From contig NZ_JARGNB010000003.1 of the NCBI RefSeq assembly GCF_030167915.1, positions 124,001 to 188,000 of the forward strand: a DNA stretch of 64,000 bases, in the 5' to 3' direction. Shown in pieces: positions 54,108 to 62,161 of the stretch. The translations under genes were made by a program, and so were the position numbers. This DNA comes from Aquabacterium humicola (GTDB lineage: Bacteria > Pseudomonadota > Gammaproteobacteria > Burkholderiales > Burkholderiaceae_C). The notes beneath the pieces are model-generated. The model did no database searches. It had not been told where the DNA came from and worked only from the letters and a program-made list of their open reading frames with translations. Within the stretch, counting starts at the first letter, position 1. Each line of letters begins with the position of its first letter.

Positions 54108-55651
54108 TGGGCGGCCTGACGCTGGAAACCTTCAACCTGACGAAGCGCTTCGGCGCGTTCACCGCGCTCGACGGCGTGTCGCTGACGGTGCGGCCGGGCA
54201 GCGTGCACGCGCTGCTCGGCGAGAACGGCGCCGGCAAGAGCACGCTGGTCAAGTGCATCGTCGGCTACTACCGGCCCGACGACGGCGCGGTGATGGTCGA
54301 CCAGCGCGAGCAGGCGATCCATTCGCCGACCGTCGCGCGCACGCTCGGCATCGGCATGGTCTACCAGCACTTCACCGTCGTGCCCGGCATGACGGTGGCC
54401 GAGAACCTGCTGCTCGCGCGCGGTCGCCTGCCGGCGCTGATCGACTGGAAACGCGCGCGCGCCGAGCTGCACGACTTCATGCGCAGCGCACCGTTCACGC
54501 TCGACCTCGACGCCACGCCGATGGACCTCTCGGCCGGCGAGAAGCAGAAGCTCGAGATCCTGAAGCAGCTGTTCCTGAAGCCGCGGCTGCTGATCCTCGA
54601 CGAACCGACCTCGGTGCTGACGCCGCAGGAGGCCGACGAGGTGCTGGGCGCGCTGCGCGCACGCGCCCACGGCGGCGCCTGCTCGGTGGTGCTGATCACG
54701 CACAAGTTCCGCGAGGTGGCCGAGCATGCCGACGACGTCAGCGTGCTGCGCCGGGGCCGGCTCGTCGCCAGCGGGCCGGTCAGCGGCACCACGGCCGCCT
54801 CGCTGGCGCAGGCGATGGTCGGCGAAGGCCGCGTGGCGGCCGCGCCGCTGGTGCGTGCACCCCACGCGTCCGCCGCGCCGTCCGCGCCGGTGCTGTCGAT
54901 CGAGGGCCTGACCGTCACCGGCGACCGCGGCGAGCCGGCGCTGCGCTCGCTGACGCTCGAAGTACGCGGCGGCGAGATCGTCGGCATCGCCGGCGTCTCC
55001 GGCAACGGCCAACGCGAGCTGATGCAGGCGCTCACCGGCCAGCGCCGCCGCGACGCCGGCCGCGTGCGCGTCGCCGGCCGCGATTTCGGCGCGACGCGGC
55101 GCGAGAACCGCGCGCTGAAGGTGCGCAGCCTGCCGGAGGAGCCGCTGGCCAATGCCTGCGTCGCCGAGCTCGGCGTCGCGCAGAACATGGCGCTGCGGCA
55201 GTTCGACGAAGCGCCGTTCGCGCGCTTCGGCTGGGTGCGCTGGCGCCGGCTGCGGCAGCGCGCGCGCAGCTGGATCGCCGACTACGGCGTCAAGACCACC
55301 GGCGAGTCGGCACCGATGCGCACGCTGTCCGGCGGCAACGTGCAGCGCGCGGTGCTCGCGCGCGAGCTCGACGGCGACGCCGCGCTGCTGCTCGTCAGCA
55401 ACCCGGTGTTCGGCCTCGACTTCGCCGCCGTCGCCGAGGTGCACGGCCGCCTGATGGCCGCGCGCAACCGCGGCGCCGCGGTGCTGCTGGTCAGCGAGGA
55501 CCTCGACGAGCTGCTGGCGCTGGCCGACCGCATCGTCGTGATGAGCGAGGGCCGCATCGTGCACGACGTCGCCGGGCCCGGCGCCGACCGGCACGAGCTC
55601 GGCGCGTTCATGGGCGGCAAGGCGCACGCGGCGCGGCAGGCTGCGGCATGA
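54107..55651 (+). CDS. Double ABC ATPase of the BMP/sugar-type importer
   Basis: A 514-residue protein with two nucleotide-binding domains. The first is normal: [32 protein letters not shown]. The second has a degenerate Walker A ([10 protein letters not shown]) and an altered Walker B ([12 protein letters not shown]), but a normal signature ([10 protein letters not shown]), as usual for the RbsA/YufO group. It belongs with the permeases at 48712 and 49844, although the SsuABC genes and biuH are inserted between. It starts one base inside the previous stop. Confidence 0.88.
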   Translation: MGGLTLETFNLTKRFGAFTALDGVSLTVRPGSVHALLGENGAGKSTLVKCIVGYYRPDDGAVMVDQREQAIHSPTVARTLGIGMVYQHFTVVPGMTVAENLLLARGRLPALIDWKRARAELHDFMRSAPFTLDLDATPMDLSAGEKQKLEILKQLFLKPRLLILDEPTSVLTPQEADEVLGALRARAHGGACSVVLITHKFREVAEHADDVSVLRRGRLVASGPVSGTTAASLAQAMVGEGRVAAAPLVRAPHASAAPSAPVLSIEGLTVTGDRGEPALRSLTLEVRGGEIVGIAGVSGNGQRELMQALTGQRRRDAGRVRVAGRDFGATRRENRALKVRSLPEEPLANACVAELGVAQNMALRQFDEAPFARFGWVRWRRLRQRARSWIADYGVKTTGESAPMRTLSGGNVQRAVLARELDGDAALLLVSNPVFGLDFAAVAEVHGRLMAARNRGAAVLLVSEDLDELLALADRIVVMSEGRIVHDVAGPGADRHELGAFMGGKAHAARQAAA

Positions 55652-55709
55652 GCTCGCACGGCCGTTCCGAAGGGCTCATCCCGAAGCACGCAGTGCGGAG
55701 GGTGGTCCA
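55652..55709. other. Short spacer with REP-like sequence
   Basis: The 58 bases between the ATPase and the second hydrolase contain two CCGAAG copies and a small GCAC-GCA-GTGC stem. The base pattern resembles dispersed intergenic elements that I recall from Burkholderiales genomes. It is too short to support a firm call. Confidence 0.3.
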
Positions 55710-56429
55710 ATGAGCGCACGCCCTGAAATCCTGGTCGAGCTGCCCGCGGCGCAGCCCTTCGCCTGGCGCTTTCCGCTCGAGCGCAGCGCGCTGGTCGTGA
55801 TCGACATGCAGCGCGACTTCGTCGAGCCCGGGGGCTTCGGCGAATCGTTGGGCAACGACGTGCGCCCGCTGCAGGCCATCGTGCCGACCGTGCGCGCGCT
55901 GCTCGATGCCTGGCGCGCGGCCGGCGGCTTCGTCGTGCACACGCGCGAAGGCCATGCGCCGGACCTGCACGACTGCCCGCCCGCCAAGCGCAACCGCGGG
56001 GCGCCGCGCCTGCGCATCGGCGATGCCGGGCCGATGGGCCGCATCCTCGTCATCGGCGAGCCCGGCCATGCGATCGTGCCGGCGCTGGCGCCACAGGCCG
56101 GCGAGCTGGTGATCGACAAGCCCGGCAAGGGCGCCTTCCACGCGACACCGCTGCAGGCCGAGCTGCAGCGGCGCGGCATCAGCCACCTCGTCTTCGCCGG
56201 CGTGACGACCGAAGTGTGCGTGCAGACCTCGATGCGCGAGGCCAACGACCGCGGCTACGAGTGCCTGCTGGTCGAGGACGCGACCGCCAGCTACTTCCCC
56301 GCGTTCAAGGCGGCGACGCTGGCGATGCTGACCGCGCAGGGCGGCATCGTCGGCTGGACCGCCCCCACGGCGGCGCTGACCGGCGCGCTGGCCGCCGCCG
56401 CGCGCCGCCCCTTGGAGGAGACCCCGTGA
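55710..56429 (+). CDS. Isochorismatase-family cysteine hydrolase, second paralogue (possible triuret or ureide hydrolase)
   Basis: A 239-residue protein of the same fold as biuH. The triad is conserved: Asp32 ([14 protein letters not shown]), Lys137 ([13 protein letters not shown]) and Cys170 ([18 protein letters not shown]). The regions that shape the substrate pocket differ ([16 protein letters not shown] in place of [19 protein letters not shown]). It may act on another ureide, such as triuret (TrtA-like), or on an amide like ureidoacrylate; guanylurea is a third option. Its GTG-proximal end overlaps the amidase start by four bases (GTGA). Confidence 0.78.
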   Translation: MSARPEILVELPAAQPFAWRFPLERSALVVIDMQRDFVEPGGFGESLGNDVRPLQAIVPTVRALLDAWRAAGGFVVHTREGHAPDLHDCPPAKRNRGAPRLRIGDAGPMGRILVIGEPGHAIVPALAPQAGELVIDKPGKGAFHATPLQAELQRRGISHLVFAGVTTEVCVQTSMREANDRGYECLLVEDATASYFPAFKAATLAMLTAQGGIVGWTAPTAALTGALAAAARRPLEETP

Positions 56430-58219
56430 TCCCGCCGCTGACCATCGCCGACTGGCGCCGCGCGTATGCCGGCGGTGCCTCGCCGCGCGCATTGCTCGCA
56501 CCGCTGCTCGCACGCCGCCGCGCCGACGACCCGGCCTGGCTCCACCGCTGCGACGAGGCCTTCGTCGACGCCCAGCTGCGCCGGCTCGACAACTCGTCGC
56601 CCGCCGCGCTGCCGCTGTACGGCGTGCCCTTCGCGGTGAAGGACAACATCGACGTCGCCGGCCTGCCGACCACGGCCGCCTGCCCGGCCTTCGCGCACGT
56701 GCCCGAACGGGATGCCACCGTCGTGCGCCGGCTGCTCGATGCCGGCGCGGTGCTGGTCGGCAAGACCAACCTCGACCAGTTCGCGACCGGCCTGGTGGGC
56801 ACGCGCTCACCCTACGGCGAGGTGCCCAATGCCTTCGATACGGCCTACGTCAGCGGCGGCTCGAGCTCGGGCTCGGCCTCGGTGGTCGCGCGCGGGCTGG
56901 CGGCCTTCGCGCTCGGCACCGACACCGCCGGCTCGGGCCGCGTGCCGGCCGGCTTCAACAACCTCGTCGGCCTGAAGCCCACGCCCGGCGCGGTGCCGAT
57001 GGCCGGCGTGCTGCCGGCCTGCCGCACGCTCGATGTCGTCTCGGTGTTCGCGCTGACGGTCGCCGACGCGGCCGAGGTGATGGCGGTCATCGAGGGGCCC
57101 GAGGTCGACGAGCCGCGCTTCCAGCACGCACCGCCGCGGCCGGCCTGGTTCGGCGACGGCCGCACGCTGCGCATCGGCGTGCCGGCGGAGCCGGCGTGCG
57201 ATGCGGCGCTGGGCTATCACCGCGCCTTCGACGACGCGCTGGCGCAGTGCCGCGCGTGGGGCCTCGAGCCGCAGCCGGTGGACATGCAGCCGCTGTTCGA
57301 GGTCGCCCGGCTGCTCTACGACGGGCCGTGGGTCGCCGAACGCCAGGCGGTGGTGCGCACGCTGCTCGACGAACAGCCCGAGGCGATGGACCCGGTGGTG
57401 CGCGAGGTCATCGCCGCGGCGCGCCGCTTCGACGCCGCGGCCGCGTTCGATGCGCGTTATCGTCTCGAAATCCTGCGCGCGCAGCTGGCGCCGCTGTGGC
57501 AGCGCATCGACGTGCTGCTGGTGCCCACCGCGCCCACCTGCCCGACCCGCGCGGCGGTCGCCGCCGACCCGGTGCGCCGCAACAGCGAACTTGGCCGCTA
57601 CACCAACTTCGTCAACCTGCTGGGCCTGGCGGCCCTGGCGCTGCCGAGCGGCTTCACGGCGCAGGGGCTGCCGTTCGGCGTCACCTTCATCGCGCCCGGC
57701 GGCGCCGATGCGGCGCTGGCCGCGCTCGGCGCGCGCTGGGAGGCGGCGCGGGCGCTGCCGCTGGGCGCGCGGCTGCGCGAGCCGCTGCCCGCCGACCACC
57801 TGCCGGGTGCGCAGCCGCGCGCCGCGGCGACGTTGCCGCTGGCGGTCGTCGGTGCGCACCTCGAAGGGCTGCCGCTGCACGGCCAGCTGCGCGAGCGTGG
57901 CTGCCGGCTGATCGAGCGCACGACGACGGCGCCGCGCTACCGCCTGCATGCGCTGCCCGACACCCAGCCGCCGAAGCCGGGTCTGGCCCGCGTGGCCGAC
58001 GGCGAGGCCGGCCATGCGATCGCGCTGGAGGTCTACGAGATGCCGCAGGACGCGGTCGGCTCCTTCCTGGCGCTGATCCCGCCGCCGCTCGGGCTCGGCT
58101 CGGTCGAGCTCGCCGACGGCCGCTGGGTCAAGGGCTTCATCTGCGAGCCGGCGGCGCTGCAGCGCGCGGCCGACATCAGCGGATTCGGCGGCTGGCGCGC
58201 CTGGCTGGCGGCGCGATGA
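56426..58219 (+). CDS. atzF: Allophanate hydrolase
   Basis: A 597-residue two-domain enzyme. The N-terminal amidase-signature domain has Lys72 ([14 protein letters not shown]), cis-Ser146 ([15 protein letters not shown]) and nucleophile Ser170 ([13 protein letters not shown]), with the same spacing as in AtzF as I recall it. The C-terminal ~150 residues ([43 protein letters not shown]) form the AtzF/DUF1 C-terminal domain. The products are ammonia and CO2. GTG at 56426 has GGAGGAG 6-7 bases upstream. No biotin carboxylase (urea carboxylase) is present, so the allophanate source is biuret. Confidence 0.92.
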   Translation: MIPPLTIADWRRAYAGGASPRALLAPLLARRRADDPAWLHRCDEAFVDAQLRRLDNSSPAALPLYGVPFAVKDNIDVAGLPTTAACPAFAHVPERDATVVRRLLDAGAVLVGKTNLDQFATGLVGTRSPYGEVPNAFDTAYVSGGSSSGSASVVARGLAAFALGTDTAGSGRVPAGFNNLVGLKPTPGAVPMAGVLPACRTLDVVSVFALTVADAAEVMAVIEGPEVDEPRFQHAPPRPAWFGDGRTLRIGVPAEPACDAALGYHRAFDDALAQCRAWGLEPQPVDMQPLFEVARLLYDGPWVAERQAVVRTLLDEQPEAMDPVVREVIAAARRFDAAAAFDARYRLEILRAQLAPLWQRIDVLLVPTAPTCPTRAAVAADPVRRNSELGRYTNFVNLLGLAALALPSGFTAQGLPFGVTFIAPGGADAALAALGARWEAARALPLGARLREPLPADHLPGAQPRAAATLPLAVVGAHLEGLPLHGQLRERGCRLIERTTTAPRYRLHALPDTQPPKPGLARVADGEAGHAIALEVYEMPQDAVGSFLALIPPPLGLGSVELADGRWVKGFICEPAALQRAADISGFGGWRAWLAAR

Positions 58220-58611
58220 CACCGCAGCAGGTCGACGCGCCCGACGTCGTCGCCGACGTGCGCCGCTGCTTCGAGGCCTACGAGCGCGCGCTGATGGCGC
58301 ACGACCTCGAGACGCTGAACGGCTTCTTCTGGGAGGACGATCGCCTGACGCGTTATGGCATCGCCGACCGCCAGCACGGCTTCGCTGAGCAGGCGGCGTT
58401 CCGCGCCGCGAGCCCGGCGCCCGATTTCACGCGGCGGCTGGAGAACCTGCGCGTGCATGCCTTCGGCCCCGACTGCGCCGTCGCGCAGGTCGAGTTCGTG
58501 CGCAGCGACACCGTGCTGCGCGGCTTCCAGAGCCAGGTCTGGGTGCGCTTCGAGCCGGGCGGCTGGAAGATCGTCGCGGCCCACGTCGGCATGATCCCGT
58601 TCGGGGCCTAG
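58216..58611 (+). CDS. atzH: AtzH-like protein (DUF3225, NTF2/SnoaL fold)
   Basis: A 131-residue protein with the NTF2-like pattern ([51 protein letters not shown]). The family is found in cyanuric-acid/biuret operons (AtzH in the atzDGEHF cluster) and next to allophanate hydrolase and amidase genes. Its precise chemical step is not settled here. It overlaps the amidase stop by 4 bases (ATGA). Confidence 0.78.
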   Translation: MTPQQVDAPDVVADVRRCFEAYERALMAHDLETLNGFFWEDDRLTRYGIADRQHGFAEQAAFRAASPAPDFTRRLENLRVHAFGPDCAVAQVEFVRSDTVLRGFQSQVWVRFEPGGWKIVAAHVGMIPFGA

Positions 58612-58634
58612 CGCCTCGTATCATCGGCTTTCCC

Positions 58635-59357
58635 ATGGCCACGAACCTCGCGAAGATCCCCGGCAGCGGCGCGGCCGCGACCGGCGGCGACGAGCCGCCG
58701 ACGCTGGCCGACGCCGCGTATGCGCAGCTGAAGCAGATGATCTTCGACTTCGCGCTGATGCCCGGCGACCGCTGCAGCGAGAGCGAGCTCGCGCTGCGCC
58801 TGAAGGTCAGCCGCACGCCGCTGCGCCAGGCGCTGCAGCGGCTGGAGCGCGAGGGTTTCCTGCAGGTGCTGCCCAAGGTGGGCTGGCAGGTCGCGCCGCT
58901 CGATTTCGACACCTTCGACGAGCTCTACGACCTGCGCGTGCTGCTCGAATGCCATGCCGCGCAGCAGCTGTGCGAGAAGGCCGAGCAGCGCAATGCGCTG
59001 CAGGTGCTGGCCGACATCTGGCTCGCGCCGCCGGCCGAACGGCTGGGCGACGGCGCCGAGGTCGGCCGCCTCGACGAGCAGTTCCATGCGCTGCTGGTGC
59101 AGGGCGCGGGCAACCGCGAGATGGCGCGCGTGCACCGCGAGATCACCGAGCGCATCCGCATCATCCGCCGGCTCGACTTCACGAAGTCGGCGCGCATCGA
59201 CGCGACCTACGACGAACACGCCCGCATCCTGCGCGCGATCACGCGGCGCCGCAGCGACGAGGCGCAGCGGCTGCTGCGCGCGCACATCGAGCAGAGCAAG
59301 CTCGAGGTGCGGCACATCACGCTGGACATGCTGTACCGCGCGCGCCGCTCGGCCTGA
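58635..59357 (+). CDS. GntR family (FadR/FCD) transcriptional regulator
   Basis: A 240-residue regulator. The N-terminal winged helix is at ~30-95 (LALRLKVSRTPLRQALQRLEREGFL). The C-terminal FCD ligand-binding helices hold the usual metal ligands/His positions (LDEQFHALL, YDEHARIL). It follows the AtzH gene by 23 bases on the same strand and likely controls the operon; the ligand may be a ureide. A GTATAC-type site lies at 47381-47393. Confidence 0.87.
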   Translation: MATNLAKIPGSGAAATGGDEPPTLADAAYAQLKQMIFDFALMPGDRCSESELALRLKVSRTPLRQALQRLEREGFLQVLPKVGWQVAPLDFDTFDELYDLRVLLECHAAQQLCEKAEQRNALQVLADIWLAPPAERLGDGAEVGRLDEQFHALLVQGAGNREMARVHREITERIRIIRRLDFTKSARIDATYDEHARILRAITRRRSDEAQRLLRAHIEQSKLEVRHITLDMLYRARRSA

Positions 59358-59439
59358 CCGGGTCCGATCCCGGCGCGGCCTGCGCGCCTGCCTCGACGGC
59401 CGCTGCCGCGTGGCGCGGCGGTTACGATGGCCGTCGACC

Positions 59440-62139
59440 GTGGCCACGCTCCTTCCTTCCGGCACCACCGGCGCCCATGACGACCTGCTGCTGCGGATCG
59501 CGCCGCCGCGCGTGCCGCGCCACCTGCTGGCCCGCCCGCGGCTGGCGGCCGACGCACCGCGCTGGCGCGACGCCCCGGTGCGGCTGGTGCAGGCGCCGGC
59601 CGGTTTCGGCAAGACCTCGCTGCTGGCGCAGTGGCGGCGCGAGCACCTGGCGCACGGCACGGTGGTGGCGTGGTTCACCGCCGGCGAACGGGATGACCCG
59701 CCGCGCCTCCTGCGCGGGCTGACGCTGGCGCTGCGCGCGGGCGCCGGCCGTCCGACCTTCGGCCACACGGTGCTGGAGGGCGGCGCGGGCGGCCTGACCG
59801 GGCTCGAGGCCGTCACCGCCTGGCTCGCCGAGCTCGCGCACAGCGCGCTCGACACCGTGCTGGTGATCGACGAGGCCGACCGCCTGCCCGAGCCCACGCG
59901 CGACGTGCTGGCCTACCTGCTGCGCAACGCGCCGCCCAACCTGCGCGCGGTGGTCGCCGCGCGCATCGATTGCCGGCTCGGGCTCGACGACCTCGTGGCC
60001 TACGGCGACTGCGTCGCGCTCGGCCCGCCGCAGCTGGCCTTCGAGCTGGCCGAGACGCTGGACCTGGTGCGCCAGCGCGGCGGCGGGCAGGTGGCGGCCG
60101 ACGACGCGGCGCGGCTGCACGAGCTGACCGAAGGCTGGCCGCTCGGGCTGCAGCTGGTGCTCGCGGCGCTGGCGACGGCGGGTGATGCGCGCACGGTGCT
60201 GGCCTCGATCGGCGGCCCTGGCGTGCAGGGTGGCAGCGGCGGCGCCCTGCACGAGCAGCTGGTCGGGCTGCTGCTGGCCAACCTGGCCGACGACGATGTC
60301 GCCTTCCTGACCCGCATCGCGCCGCTGGAGTTGCTGCATCCCGACCTGTGCAGCGCGCTCGCCGGCGAGCCGGCCGCGCCGCGGCTGGCGCGGCTGGCGC
60401 GCGACACGCCGGTGTTCGCGGTGGCCGAGCAGGGCGACTGGCTGCGCCTGCATACGCTGGCGCGCGAACTGCTGCGGCGCCGCTTCGCCGCGCTGCCGGC
60501 GGACGAGCAGGCGGCGCTGCACGGCGCGGCCGCCGACTGGCTGGCCGCCGAGGGTTTCATCGAGGACGCCGCGCGCCATGCCTTCTCAGCCGGCCGCGCC
60601 GAGCAGGCCTACGTGCTGGCCGAGCGCAGCCTGTACGACTCGCTGGTCTCGCGCGGCCGCCAGGGCGCGGTGCTGGACTGGCTGCAGCGCCTGCCGCAGG
60701 CCGAGCTCGACCGGCGCCCGCGTCTGCTGCTGGCCGCGGCCTGGACGCTGGGCCTGAGCGACCGCCATGCCGAGGCCGGCCGCTTCGTCGCGCGCATCCT
60801 CGCGCAGCCCGAGGTCGACGACGCGCTGCGCTGCGAATGCGCGCTGATCGAGAGCGGCGCGGCCGTCTTCGCCGACGATCCCGACCGCTTCGCCGCGCTG
60901 CACGACCCGTGGGCGGACGCGCCGCCGCTGCGCGGGCCGGTGCTGCTGCAGGTGCATGCCAACCGCACCGCCTTCCGCACGCTGATCGAAGGCGAGCCGG
61001 CGCTGGCGCGCCTGCGCCAGCAGACCGCGCCGGTCTTCGAGCACGGCCCGGCACTGGCCTACGTCGACCGCTGGCGCGACTTCATCGTCGCGCTGAGCTA
61101 CCTGTGGGAAGGGCAGGCGCTGCTGGCCGAGCAGCTGCTGCTGCCGACCTTGGCGCGCGCCGAGGCCGACCTCGGCCGGCGCAGCGTCTTCGCCTGCATG
61201 CTGGCCACCTTGCGCGCGGCCGCGCTGTGGGAACGCGACCGGCCGGCGGAGGCCGTCGCGCTGCTGGCCAACCGGCTCGACGTGATCGAGCGCAGCGGCC
61301 TGCCGGAGACCGTGCTGCTGGCCTTCCGAACGCTCGCGCGCATCGCCGCCGCCGACGGGGCCGAGCACCGCGCGCTGGAACTGCTGGCCGCGCTGGACGC
61401 CGTGGCCGTCGCGCGGCGCCTGCCGCGCCTGCGCATCGCCAGCCTCGCCGAGCAGGCGCGGCTGCACGCGCGCCGCTACCGGGCCGAGAGCTGCCGCGCC
61501 GCGCTGGCGCAGATCGACGCGTTGCTGGCCGATCCGGCGATGCCGGCGGGCCGGCTGTGGCGCCGCAGCGTCGAGCAGCTGCGCGAGGCCGCGGCCGCGC
61601 ACGTGGCCATCGCCGCGCAGGCCTGGCGCGCCGCGCTCGAGCCGCTGCAGCGCGCCGACGCCGCGGCGCAGGCGCTCAAGCTCGGCCGCCTGCACATCGA
61701 GCTGCTGGGGCTGCGCGCCTTCGCGCTCGACCGCTGTGGCGAACGCTCCGAGGCGCTGCTGCGCGAGGCCACCGACCTGGCCGAGGCCTACGGGCTGCAG
61801 CGCGTCTTCACCGACGCCCATCCGGACCTCGGCCGCTGGGTGGCCGGCCAGCGTGCAGAGCCGCCGGCCGCCGCGGCCCCGGCCGCGCCGCCGCCGGTCC
61901 CCGCGGCCGCGGCGGCGCTGCGCGCCACGCCCAGCCTGGCGCTGACGCCGAAGGAGCGCGAGGTGCTGGCGCTGCTGGCGCGCAACCTGTCGAACAAGGA
62001 GATCGGCCTGGCGATGCAGGTCGGCGAGGAGACGATCAAGTGGCACATGAAGAACCTGTTCGCGAAGCTCGATGCCGGCACGCGCAAGCAGGTGGTGCAG
62101 CGCGCACGGCTGCTCGGGTTGCTGGCGGCGGCGGACTGA
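59440..62139 (+). CDS. LuxR family ATP-dependent (MalT-like) transcriptional regulator
   Basis: An ~899-residue regulator. Walker A is QAPAGFGKTSLL (about 51-62), with a Walker-B-like TVLVIDEADRL. The middle is a TPR/MalT helical repeat, and the C-terminal ~60 residues are LuxR HTH (LTPKEREVLALLARNLSNKE, GEETIKWHMKNLFAKL). GTG at 59440 is the chosen start; no strong Shine-Dalgarno is visible and the true start may differ. Target genes unknown; it may relate to the upstream operon or to the kinase after it. Confidence 0.85.
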   Translation: MATLLPSGTTGAHDDLLLRIAPPRVPRHLLARPRLAADAPRWRDAPVRLVQAPAGFGKTSLLAQWRREHLAHGTVVAWFTAGERDDPPRLLRGLTLALRAGAGRPTFGHTVLEGGAGGLTGLEAVTAWLAELAHSALDTVLVIDEADRLPEPTRDVLAYLLRNAPPNLRAVVAARIDCRLGLDDLVAYGDCVALGPPQLAFELAETLDLVRQRGGGQVAADDAARLHELTEGWPLGLQLVLAALATAGDARTVLASIGGPGVQGGSGGALHEQLVGLLLANLADDDVAFLTRIAPLELLHPDLCSALAGEPAAPRLARLARDTPVFAVAEQGDWLRLHTLARELLRRRFAALPADEQAALHGAAADWLAAEGFIEDAARHAFSAGRAEQAYVLAERSLYDSLVSRGRQGAVLDWLQRLPQAELDRRPRLLLAAAWTLGLSDRHAEAGRFVARILAQPEVDDALRCECALIESGAAVFADDPDRFAALHDPWADAPPLRGPVLLQVHANRTAFRTLIEGEPALARLRQQTAPVFEHGPALAYVDRWRDFIVALSYLWEGQALLAEQLLLPTLARAEADLGRRSVFACMLATLRAAALWERDRPAEAVALLANRLDVIERSGLPETVLLAFRTLARIAAADGAEHRALELLAALDAVAVARRLPRLRIASLAEQARLHARRYRAESCRAALAQIDALLADPAMPAGRLWRRSVEQLREAAAAHVAIAAQAWRAALEPLQRADAAAQALKLGRLHIELLGLRAFALDRCGERSEALLREATDLAEAYGLQRVFTDAHPDLGRWVAGQRAEPPAAAAPAAPPPVPAAAAALRATPSLALTPKEREVLALLARNLSNKEIGLAMQVGEETIKWHMKNLFAKLDAGTRKQVVQRARLLGLLAAAD

Positions 62140-62145
62140 CGCCGC

Positions 62146-62161
62146 CCGCGGCCGGCCGCGG
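62146..62161. terminator. Perfect palindrome between convergent genes
   Basis: CCGCGGCCGGCCGCGG is a 16-base perfect palindrome in the 22-base gap between convergent stops, reaching the edge of the kinase gene. It may form a stem on either transcript. Confidence 0.35.

Noticed and set aside
54107-55651. Loss of function in the second ATPase site
   Set aside because: The degenerate second Walker A and B are normal for this ATPase family and are not evidence of decay.
47466-59357. Full cyanuric-acid (atzD-type) pathway
   Set aside because: No AtzD/barbiturase-like ring-opening enzyme and no AtzE/AtzG pair are in the run, so only the biuret steps are supported.
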